DNA from: Jutongia huaianensis
Lineage (GTDB): Bacteria > Bacillota > Clostridia > Lachnospirales > Lachnospiraceae
NCBI RefSeq assembly: GCF_014384985.1
Contig: NZ_JACRSX010000003.1
Span: 217,356 to 281,355, forward strand
Direction: 5' to 3'
Length of the DNA stretch: 64,000 bases
The position numbers were made by a program, and so were the translations under genes. Below, piece by piece: positions 8,435-15,714 of this stretch. Under the pieces are notes generated by a model. It was not told the DNA's origin, ran no database searches, and saw only the letters and a program-made list of their open reading frames with translations. The stretch's first letter is position 1, and every line of letters begins with the position of its first letter.

Positions 8435-8869
8435 TTAATTTTTTTTAAAAATTATGATCCCTGCCAAAAAGAGTGCAGTTCCCAAAAGCTTCAACCAGTC
8501 AAAGCCTACGCGTTCCACACCAAACAGTCCAAAAACCTCGATCAGATAGGCTGTGATCAACTGGGCCGCGACAATCAACATAACTGCTTTGGCGGGACCA
8601 AGCTGATTCATGCCTATAATGACGGTGTATGTGATAAAGGCGCCAATGACACCGCCTAACAGCATATAACGTGGATGAACACGCATAATACCGGCAATCT
8701 GTCCGTCTCTTCCCGTCAGAAACCAGGCTGCGATACAGACAATCAAGGCAGTAAGCTGCACAAAGGCAGCGGAGATCCAGACGCTGGTTTGTTTTGTTAC
8801 CTCTGTGTTAAACACTCCCTGCACACTCATCAGAACACCGGAGATCAAAGAAATGATCATTCCCCACAT
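8435..8869 (-). CDS. DMT-family (DUF606/YdcZ-like) transporter subunit
   Basis: A 144-residue, four-helix membrane protein: SLISGVLMSVQGVFN, WISAAFVQLTALIVC, MLLGGVIGAFITYTV and AVMLIVAAQLITAYLI with a fifth hydrophobic end ALFLAGIIIF. This is the half-size YdcZ form of the drug/metabolite transporter superfamily, which works as a dimer; the substrate is unknown. ATG 8869 with GGGAGG is preferred over the long upstream extension that reads through the argD terminator. It stands alone between terminators. Confidence 0.85.
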   Translation of the reverse strand: MWGMIISLISGVLMSVQGVFNTEVTKQTSVWISAAFVQLTALIVCIAAWFLTGRDGQIAGIMRVHPRYMLLGGVIGAFITYTVIIGMNQLGPAKAVMLIVAAQLITAYLIEVFGLFGVERVGFDWLKLLGTALFLAGIIIFKKN

Positions 8870-8914
8870 AGAAGAACCTCCCTTCATTTTGGTTAGTTTT
8901 CCCATAATAAAAAG

Positions 8915-8960
8915 ATCTATACACAACAAACGGGTCTTTCGGACCCGTTTGTTGTGTATA
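8915..8960 (-). terminator. Strong terminator after argD
   Basis: Sixteen-base perfect stem (arms 8921-8936 and 8942-8957) with a five-base loop, followed on the minus strand by ATAGATCTTTTTATT. It ends the argCBD transcript. Confidence 0.88.
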
Positions 8961-8996
8961 TGTATGTTCATTTGTATCAATCGCTGTATTTGTAGT

Positions 8997-10178
8997 CTAT
9001 GCTTCTTTTTCGGTAAAGATTTCATCAAGGATACGACACATTTCGTCAATATGCTCTTTCTCTGCAATCAGAGGAGGAACAATACGGATAATATTGGTAC
9101 CGGCGGAAATCAAGATCAGTCCCTTTTCCTGGGCGGCACCCACAATATCTCCTGCCGGAATATCGGATTCGATCCCCTGCATAAAACCGATGCCGCGAAC
9201 CTCCTTCATGGATGCATGCTTTGCAGCAAGCGATTCCAGCTTTTCCCGGAGGTAAGGGGTAAGCTCTTTGACATGTTCAACAATATGCTCTTTTTTGAAA
9301 ATTTCAAATACCTTGCAGACAGCCGCTGTTGCCAGTGGATTACCGCCATAGGTTGTTCCGTGGTCTCCCGGAACTAAAGCCCGTGCAATCTCTTCTTTGG
9401 CTGCAAAAGCACCTACCGGCACACCACAGCCCAGTGCCTTTGCACTGGTAATGATATCCGGCTGGATACCGTAATGCTGGAATGCAAACATTTCACCGGT
9501 TCTGCCCATACCGCACTGGATCTCATCCAAGATCAGCACAATGCCATTCTCATCACAAAGAGCACGAACCCCTTTCATAAATTCCTCTGTAGCTGGATGG
9601 ATACCGCCCTCTCCCTGCAGGGACTCCATAATAATAGCACAGGTATCCGGTGTGATCAGAGCCTTAACGCTGTCTAAATCATTATATTTTGCAAAAGAAA
9701 CGCCGCCGATCAATGGCTCGAACGGTTCTCTGTAATGCTTTGTACCGGTTACAGACAGTGCACCCATGGTACGACCGTGGAAAGAATGTTCCATGGCAAT
9801 GATATCACCTTTGTTTTCAGGGGTTTTGGTGCGGACATATTTACGTGCCAGTTTTAATGCTCCCTCAATGGCTTCTGCTCCGCTGTTGGTAAAGAAAACA
9901 CGGTCCATTCCCGATGCTTCACAGAGATAACCGGCAGCCTTGACGGCAGGCTCATTAAAGTAAAGATTAGAAATATGGATCAACTGATCCACCTGATCCT
10001 TCAATGCCTGTTTGTACTCGTCGTTGCTGTAGCCAAGGGCAGAAACGGCAATGCCGGCACCCATATCAAGATATTTTCTGCCTGTATCGTCAATGAGATA
10101 CATTCCTTCCCCTTTGACAAATGTTATTTTACGATTGTAAGTATGTATAAAATGCTGATCTGCTTTCTGAATATCCAT
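8997..10178 (-). CDS. argD: Acetylornithine aminotransferase
   Basis: Pyridoxal-phosphate enzyme of arginine biosynthesis converting N-acetylglutamate semialdehyde to N-acetylornithine. The 393-residue sequence has the class III signature ILDEIQCGMGRTG, the PLP lysine in ITSAKALGCGVP, FFTNSGAEAIEGALKLAR for phosphate binding, and HGTTYGGNPLATA. Start ATG 10178 lies six bases after GGAGG; the two upstream ATGs overlap that site. Last gene of argC-argB-argD. Confidence 0.96.
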   Translation of the reverse strand: MDIQKADQHFIHTYNRKITFVKGEGMYLIDDTGRKYLDMGAGIAVSALGYSNDEYKQALKDQVDQLIHISNLYFNEPAVKAAGYLCEASGMDRVFFTNSGAEAIEGALKLARKYVRTKTPENKGDIIAMEHSFHGRTMGALSVTGTKHYREPFEPLIGGVSFAKYNDLDSVKALITPDTCAIIMESLQGEGGIHPATEEFMKGVRALCDENGIVLILDEIQCGMGRTGEMFAFQHYGIQPDIITSAKALGCGVPVGAFAAKEEIARALVPGDHGTTYGGNPLATAAVCKVFEIFKKEHIVEHVKELTPYLREKLESLAAKHASMKEVRGIGFMQGIESDIPAGDIVGAAQEKGLILISAGTNIIRIVPPLIAEKEHIDEMCRILDEIFTEKEA

Positions 10179-10258
10179 ATTCATCCTCCGTTCTGTCAAT
10201 TTTCAATCCGGTCCCTGCATATATCCCGGTATTGATCCGTTTATATTGAGTAAAATCA

Positions 10259-11176
10259 TTAAATGCGTTCGTTTTCGTAAAGACCGCCTTCTGTGTCAAT
10301 GATCGCCGTTCCGATACCTTTTTTGGTAAAGAACTCCAGAAGAAGACAATGCTCAATACGTCCATCCAGGATATGTACTCTTCCAACACCGGCATTGACT
10401 GCATTCACACAGTTTGTAACCTTTGGCAGCATACCACCGCTGATGGTACCGTCTTCAATGAGATTATGGGCATCTTCAAGACTCATCACAGAGATCAGGG
10501 TCGAAGGGTCCTTTGGATCCTTGCAGACACCCTCAATATCTGTCAGGAATGCAAGCTTTTCTGCTCCCAGAGCACCGGCAATGGCACAGGCAGCATCATC
10601 AGCATTGATATTGTAGGTTTCACCGTCCTCACCGAGACCGATCGGTGCGATGATCGGAATAAAATCATTGGCAAGCAGGGTATCGATCACGAGAGTATCT
10701 ACCTTCTTAACATCTCCCACATAACCGATATCTTTACCGTTTGGCTTTTTCTGATCCACCTGCAGAAGTCCTCCATCTTTTCCGGAGATACCTACTGCCT
10801 TAACGCCCAGACGTTCTACCATCTGTACCAGATATTTATTGAGACGGTTTAATACCATTTCTGCAATTTCCATAGTTTCCTTGTCTGTTTTACGGAAACC
10901 ATCAACAAATTCCGTTTCCTTTCCTACCTTGTCAATCCACTTACTGATCTCCTTGCCACCTCCATGAACAATGATCGGCTGCATACCAACCAGCTTTAAG
11001 AGGGCAACGTCCTGAATCACACTTTCTTCCAGCTTTTTATCCAGCATGGCACTACCGCCATATTTGACAACAACGATCTTATTATTGAAATCACGGATAT
11101 AAGGAAGGGCCTCGATCAGAGTTTCTGCCTTTCCTACGATCTCACTCATATATGTACTTTTTTCTTCTGCACTCAT
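10259..11176 (-). CDS. argB: N-acetylglutamate kinase
   Basis: Second step of arginine synthesis, phosphorylating N-acetylglutamate. A 305-residue amino-acid kinase with KYGGSAM near the N terminus, [35 protein letters not shown] for ATP/substrate binding and SGGMLPKV at the C end. The long N-terminal helix ahead of the KYGGSAM motif is typical of arginine-inhibited hexameric enzymes, so feedback control is likely. GGAGG precedes ATG 11176; 93 bases separate it from argC. Confidence 0.96.
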   Translation of the reverse strand: MSAEEKSTYMSEIVGKAETLIEALPYIRDFNNKIVVVKYGGSAMLDKKLEESVIQDVALLKLVGMQPIIVHGGGKEISKWIDKVGKETEFVDGFRKTDKETMEIAEMVLNRLNKYLVQMVERLGVKAVGISGKDGGLLQVDQKKPNGKDIGYVGDVKKVDTLVIDTLLANDFIPIIAPIGLGEDGETYNINADDAACAIAGALGAEKLAFLTDIEGVCKDPKDPSTLISVMSLEDAHNLIEDGTISGGMLPKVTNCVNAVNAGVGRVHILDGRIEHCLLLEFFTKKGIGTAIIDTEGGLYENERI

Positions 11177-11269
11177 TTTAATCCTCCATTGACTGCGGGC
11201 AGAATTATAAATTCTGCTTTGTTGTTTATATTCAATGATCTGGTCTGTTTCTCGGAATAACGCTTTTAT

Positions 11270-12310
11270 TTATGGGAATACCGGAGGCATTTCCAGACCG
11301 AGATTTTCAGGAAGTCCAAATAACAGATTCATATTCTGGACAGCCTGACCGGCAGCGCCTTTTACCAGATTGTCGATGGCACCCATCATAATGACACGGT
11401 TGGTACGCGGGTCGATCCGGAAATTAACATCGACAAAGTTGCTGCCCTCTACCCAGCGTGTCTCCGGGCAGACATCTTTATCAAGAACACGGACAAAATA
11501 CTCCTCTTTGTAATATTTATCATAGATGGCTTTCACATCCTCGTAAGTGACATTCTTTTTCAGAGAAGCATATGCAGTAACAAGGATACCTCTGTTCATT
11601 GGCACCAGATGAGGGGTGAAGTTCAGAATCACATCTTCTCCTGAGGCATAGCTGAGCTGATCCTCGATCTCCGGGGTGTGGCGGTGAGTTGTCACACCAT
11701 ATGCTTTAATGCTTTCATTAACCTCGCAATACAGATTGGCAACCTTGGCACCACGTCCGGCACCGGAGGTTCCTGATTTGGCATCAATGATCACGGTACT
11801 CATATCAATAATTCCCTCTTTGGCAAGGGGATAAACAGACAGAATGGAGCATGTCGGGAAACATCCGGGATTAGCGATCAGACGTGCCTTTTTGACATCC
11901 TCTCTATTGATCTCGCAAAGACCATATACAGCCTCTTTTATAAAATCCGGACTTTCATGATGGATTCCGTACCATTTTTCATATTTGTCTACATCCTTGA
12001 TTCGGAAATCTGCGCTGAGATCCACAATCTTTACCTTTGACAAAATTTCCTCGTTTACCAGTGAGCCACATAAGCCCTGAGGTGTGGCAGTAAATATAAC
12101 ATCCACCTGATCTGCAAGTTCTTTCATATTTTCTCCCTTGCAGATGTCTTCTACTAATTGGAACATATTTCCAAAAACTTCACTATATCGCTTGTCAATA
12201 TAGGAGCGTGAGCCATACCAGACAATTTTTGCCTCTGGATGGCGAAGTAAAATACGCACGATCTCCTGTCCTGCATATCCTGTTGAACCGATAATTCCTA
12301 CTCTGATCAT
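11270..12310 (-). CDS. argC: N-acetyl-gamma-glutamyl-phosphate reductase
   Basis: NADPH-dependent third step of arginine biosynthesis. The 346-residue protein has the Rossmann start VGIIGSTGYAGQEIVRILLRHPEA (GxxGxxG), the catalytic Cys in ANPGCFPTCS and the His of HRHTPEIEDQ. ATG 12310 lies six bases after GGAGG; a TTG two codons upstream is inside the wrong spacing. First gene of the operon, behind a near-perfect promoter with two palindromes. The usual neighbour argJ is absent between argC and argB. Confidence 0.96.
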   Translation of the reverse strand: MIRVGIIGSTGYAGQEIVRILLRHPEAKIVWYGSRSYIDKRYSEVFGNMFQLVEDICKGENMKELADQVDVIFTATPQGLCGSLVNEEILSKVKIVDLSADFRIKDVDKYEKWYGIHHESPDFIKEAVYGLCEINREDVKKARLIANPGCFPTCSILSVYPLAKEGIIDMSTVIIDAKSGTSGAGRGAKVANLYCEVNESIKAYGVTTHRHTPEIEDQLSYASGEDVILNFTPHLVPMNRGILVTAYASLKKNVTYEDVKAIYDKYYKEEYFVRVLDKDVCPETRWVEGSNFVDVNFRIDPRTNRVIMMGAIDNLVKGAAGQAVQNMNLLFGLPENLGLEMPPVFP

Positions 12311-12352
12311 AATCAACCTCCTATATTATCTCTACATATTCGTGTTATGTTT

Positions 12353-12365
12353 TTCGTAATACGAA
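12353..12365. promoter_or_regulatory. Palindrome TTCGTAATACGAA in argC leader
   Basis: Perfect 13-bp dyad about 30 bases downstream of the argC -10, in an AT-rich leader where an ArgR box would be expected. It does not closely match the ARG box consensus I know, so the regulator is open. Confidence 0.35.
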
Positions 12366-12385
12366 CAGGTTACCAAAAATCATAA

Positions 12386-12422
12386 CGGTGTTTATTATAC
12401 GCCTAGAACACCGATTATGCAA
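12386..12422 (-). promoter_or_regulatory. argCBD promoter with overlapping dyad
   Basis: Minus-strand TTGCAT (12417-12422), 17-bp spacer, TATAAT (12394-12399). Inverted arms CGGTGTT at 12386-12392 and AACACCG at 12407-12413 straddle the -10, a typical repressor position. Probable control by arginine through ArgR or an analogue is inference. Confidence 0.75.
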
Positions 12423-12452
12423 CAAAAACAAAAATTATGAAAAGAGTTTGAA

Positions 12453-12483
12453 TAAAAAAGCCACACAAATTTTTCTGTGTGGC
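12453..12483 (-). terminator. Terminator after maf
   Basis: GCCACAC/GTGTGGC stem around an AT-rich loop followed by TTTTTTATTC on the minus strand, 17 bases after the maf stop codon. Confidence 0.85.
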
Positions 12484-12499
12484 ATAAATGGTTTACTAT

Positions 12500-13087
12500 T
12501 TAATACAGATCAATTCCCATATTGGCTAACCGGGTCAGTACTGTGGAGATTGGAAGTCCCACGACATTATAATAATCTCCGGCAATATCCTGAATATATG
12601 CAGCACCACGGCCCTGAATGCCGTAGGCGCCTGCCTTGTCCATAGGTTCTCCTGTTTTTATGTAAGCATCGATCTGTGCTGCGGTCATTGGGATCATATC
12701 AACAATGGTCCGGACATGGAAGGTATCGATCAGTCCTTTTCCTTCCGGGGAGACAGAGATCAGGGTAACACCGGTATATACTTCGTGGCGGTTTCCCTGA
12801 AGCATCTGAAGCATTTTCGCTGCTTCTGCCTCATCGGACGGCTTTCCCAGAATGCTATTGTCCTTTACAACAACAGTATCCGCACCGATAATGACGAAAT
12901 TCTTTGTAAGACGTTCGGCGATATCTTCTGCTTTGGCGGCAGATAATGCTTCCACCAGTGCAGCAGGTGTGTCAGCCTGGATCGCATCTTCATCAATACT
13001 GCTCGGCATCACTTCGTAGGAAATCCCTACTTGTGACAAAATATCCTTTCTGCGGTCTGATGCGGATGCCAGAATAATCTTTGTCAT
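12500..13087 (-). CDS. maf: Maf-family nucleoside triphosphate pyrophosphatase
   Basis: House-cleaning enzyme hydrolysing dTTP/UTP and modified nucleotides. 195 residues with the family hallmarks LASASDRRKDILSQVG, IIGADTVVV, LGKPSDEAEAAKML and the C-terminal YIKTGEPMDKAGAYGIQGRGA. It is the last gene of the leftward run that starts with the YhfC protease and is followed by a terminator. Confidence 0.95.
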   Translation of the reverse strand: MTKIILASASDRRKDILSQVGISYEVMPSSIDEDAIQADTPAALVEALSAAKAEDIAERLTKNFVIIGADTVVVKDNSILGKPSDEAEAAKMLQMLQGNRHEVYTGVTLISVSPEGKGLIDTFHVRTIVDMIPMTAAQIDAYIKTGEPMDKAGAYGIQGRGAAYIQDIAGDYYNVVGLPISTVLTRLANMGIDLY

Positions 13088-13105
13088 AATTCAGACTCCT
13101 TTCGT

Positions 13106-13819
13106 TTATTTGAAACGATTGCGTAACAGAGACGGATCCTGTTCCAGATGCGCATAATCATTGAAGCGGTCCAGAAAAAATCCATTTTTTTCTTCATCAT
13201 AGTGAAGCTGGGTGATGCTGCAGTTTTCCAGAGAAGTGCCAAACATTAAACGTTTTGCAAAATCTCCTCCAAAAAGAGCGGTCAGTAAAATACGGATCAC
13301 ACCGCCATGTGTGACAACGGCAATATTCAGATATTCTGATTCGATCCATTCCTGAATGACAGGCATGACTCTGGCAAGGACACTTTCTCCGGTTTCTCCT
13401 TGTGGATACCAGATTTCTTCGGTTGGAACAAAAAAATCACCGATAAATTCGTTGACTTCGTCCAAGGCGTTGCCCTTCTGCACTCTGCCCTCTGCAAAAC
13501 GGTCCATCTGCTCCTGATAGTAATCGTCATAAAAGCGTTTTACTACGGCATCCGGCTGGCCGGTAAGCTCTCCAAAGTCTACTTCTGCCAGTCCGGGCCG
13601 GATCTGCAGATGCTCTAGCAGTGCCGGTTGCCCGGCAAATGCAATTTTGGCCGTCTGCTCTGCGCGGATCAGATCGCTGCAGTATAATGCGTCCACGGGA
13701 TAATTTTTCATGCGCTGTCCCAAAAGGGCAGCCTGACGTTCCCCCTCCGGTGCCAGATCAACATTTACGTTACAGTCAGAACTGCTCTGTCTGCCATGAC
13801 GTATCAGATAAATGTTCAT
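13106..13819 (-). CDS. Histidine phosphatase family protein (phosphoglycerate-mutase fold)
   Basis: 237-residue phosphatase with the catalytic RHG at residues 7-9 (YLIRHGRQSS), the second arginine in YCSDLIRAEQT, and the C-terminal catalytic His in VVTHGGVIRILL. Substrate unknown. Its ATG overlaps the stop of the DUF1266 gene by four bases (ATGA), so the two are translationally coupled, and maf follows after 18 bases. Confidence 0.9.
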   Translation of the reverse strand: MNIYLIRHGRQSSSDCNVNVDLAPEGERQAALLGQRMKNYPVDALYCSDLIRAEQTAKIAFAGQPALLEHLQIRPGLAEVDFGELTGQPDAVVKRFYDDYYQEQMDRFAEGRVQKGNALDEVNEFIGDFFVPTEEIWYPQGETGESVLARVMPVIQEWIESEYLNIAVVTHGGVIRILLTALFGGDFAKRLMFGTSLENCSITQLHYDEEKNGFFLDRFNDYAHLEQDPSLLRNRFK

Positions 13820-14766
13820 TGTGTTTTTTCCTCACTATCCTTCCCTTGAGACATCTTTTTTTCGGATGCCTTATTTTGTTTCTTTTTGGCTTTCGGTGTT
13901 GTTTTTATTTCTTCCATCAAAGAATCATAGGACACAGTTCCCAGCGGAATAATATCCTCTTCAAACAATTTATTATCAAATAATGGATCCGTGTCCTTCT
14001 GCTCGGAGAGGAGCTTTTGATAAATCTCCTGTCGACTGGTATAATCCGTTTTTTCGATGGAGCGGATCTCAATAGCACTGGAATAGGCATAACCATCCAG
14101 CCAGTTATTTACAATGTCATCCCAGTTGTCAAATCTTTTGCGGAGACGGGAGGCTGACGGTTCCAGTACAGCCTGCGCCTCATCCAGGTTAATATAATCC
14201 GCAATATAGCCCCACTGTGCCAAATGGGAAATGCGGCACAGATCCCATGCAAGAAGTCCTTTTTTGCCCCATGTATCAGAGATATACTGCAGATTGTTAT
14301 AGTGGGTCTTTAATGCTCCACTCACCTGATTCAATGCTTTTTTGCGTTCCCTGGCAGAAAGCGCCTTTAAGTCTTTTGCCTCCCTGCGGTAGTCCTTCCG
14401 GCTTCCTGTATTTTGTAAAAAACGAATCTGCTTTAACAGATCCTTCCGGCTGGATATGTTCCAGCTTGATTTCAGAATGTTTCTGGCAGCCTTTTTGTTG
14501 GCATCTGTCGCTTCATAACCACCAAAATAATAAGGATTTCCGTCGTTAATGGAGATCAGAACAGCTCCCATAGCCCGTCCCCAGGCACCAAGATTGGAAT
14601 TCTCATTTTCGTTATGTCCTGTCATAGACTCTGCTGCCTGAGTACTCTGCGGAGAATTGCCGGAGCGGTCTGTGGATGTTTGTTTGTCGTTGGAACAGCC
14701 GGTCAAACCTCCAAGGATCAGGCAGCCGGTTAAGATCCAGGTTATAAAACAATGCTTTTTTTTCAT
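13816..14766 (-). CDS. DUF1266 lipoprotein
   Basis: 316-residue secreted lipoprotein: signal peptide with lipobox LGGLTGC (lipid-modified Cys about 24), a Ser/Thr/Asn-rich spacer to about 55, then the DUF1266 domain with AWDLCRISHLAQWGYIADY and the WDDIVNNWLDGYAYSS segment near 190-235, and a Lys/Glu-rich tail. The function of DUF1266 is unknown. It sits eight bases after the SseB-like gene, a pairing that suggests a shared accessory role. Confidence 0.82.
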   Translation of the reverse strand: MKKKHCFITWILTGCLILGGLTGCSNDKQTSTDRSGNSPQSTQAAESMTGHNENENSNLGAWGRAMGAVLISINDGNPYYFGGYEATDANKKAARNILKSSWNISSRKDLLKQIRFLQNTGSRKDYRREAKDLKALSARERKKALNQVSGALKTHYNNLQYISDTWGKKGLLAWDLCRISHLAQWGYIADYINLDEAQAVLEPSASRLRKRFDNWDDIVNNWLDGYAYSSAIEIRSIEKTDYTSRQEIYQKLLSEQKDTDPLFDNKLFEEDIIPLGTVSYDSLMEEIKTTPKAKKKQNKASEKKMSQGKDSEEKTQ

Positions 14767-14774
14767 AGTAATTA

Positions 14775-15695
14775 TTAAGCCTTTCTTTCATCTTCGAAAT
14801 CGATCATATACTGCAGTTCGCTTCCGTCGGCCGGAGCTGCACCGAAATCTCGTTTGGAGCCATCCGGCAGAGCCTCAAACAGCTGTGCCTCTCCCGCATT
14901 CTCACCCTTTACAACGGCAAAATAGCGGATCGAATCGTCTAATGGATTCCATCGGATCAATATGATCGGACAGATTCCGGCATATATATGCTGAGAAGGC
15001 ATAGTAATACGGATCACCGTAAGATCTTCTCTGGCATTGATGGACAGAAAATCAAAATCGTCTTCCTCATAAGGGCATGGGAGTAATTCAGGATAAGCTT
15101 CTTTATATAGCTGAAGCATCTGGAAACCGCAGTCCTCCCGCAATAAATGTATTGCCTCAGATCTTTTCTCAAACAACATTTCCGGAAGCAGCTCTGCCTC
15201 TACTCTCTGGCGGGCAATAGCATGAAGCTGTGTCTCCGTCAGTTGTGGCGGCTGTGCATTCTGGTCACCGGTGTTTTTATTAACATTCAGAGGAATCCCC
15301 TGATCAAAGGCATTTAATATGATGCCTTCAATGGTTTCATCTCCGCCCACCAGATCAAGACAGGTTGAAAAAGGCATCGTCAGAATCAGAGGAAACTGCT
15401 GATCTCCTTTGATTGCCTGCTCCTGTGATGTAAAAACCGGAAGAAAACGTTTGCCCTGATTATTTTGTAATACAGCCGGACGTGGAGAAATCCCCTCCGG
15501 TATCTTCTGCTCTTTTCCGGCGGCAGAGGCTATCTTACGGATCAATGCCGGGTCTGTATCGGGAGGAAACGCTGCCGGTACATATAAATTGCTTTTTTCC
15601 AGACATTTTACCAGCCGGTCTAAATGTTCTTTTGTATTTTCTTTGCGTAAAAGGCTGGCAAGCTGTTCCAGCTCCTTATTTTCCAGATTACTCAC
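14775..15695 (-). CDS. SseB-like protein
   Basis: 306 residues, soluble. The central part (about 30-140: SNLYVPAAFPP, KRFLPVFTSQEQA, LILTMPFSTCLDLV, EGIILNAFDQGIPL) matches the SseB N-terminal domain first described for enhanced serine sensitivity in E. coli; the C-terminal 160 residues resemble the second SseB domain loosely (LTVIRITMPSQHIYAG). Biochemical role unknown. In Firmicutes SseB domains are also found near ESX and polymorphic-toxin loci, but none is visible here. Confidence 0.78.
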   Translation of the reverse strand: MSNLENKELEQLASLLRKENTKEHLDRLVKCLEKSNLYVPAAFPPDTDPALIRKIASAAGKEQKIPEGISPRPAVLQNNQGKRFLPVFTSQEQAIKGDQQFPLILTMPFSTCLDLVGGDETIEGIILNAFDQGIPLNVNKNTGDQNAQPPQLTETQLHAIARQRVEAELLPEMLFEKRSEAIHLLREDCGFQMLQLYKEAYPELLPCPYEEDDFDFLSINAREDLTVIRITMPSQHIYAGICPIILIRWNPLDDSIRYFAVVKGENAGEAQLFEALPDGSKRDFGAAPADGSELQYMIDFEDERKA

Positions 15696-15714
15696 GTAAA
15701 ATCTTCCTTTCTGT

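Noticed and set aside
8805..9377. 190-codon plus-strand frame across the argD terminator
   Set aside because: Runs through a perfect terminator stem and antisense to argD; no ribosome binding site.
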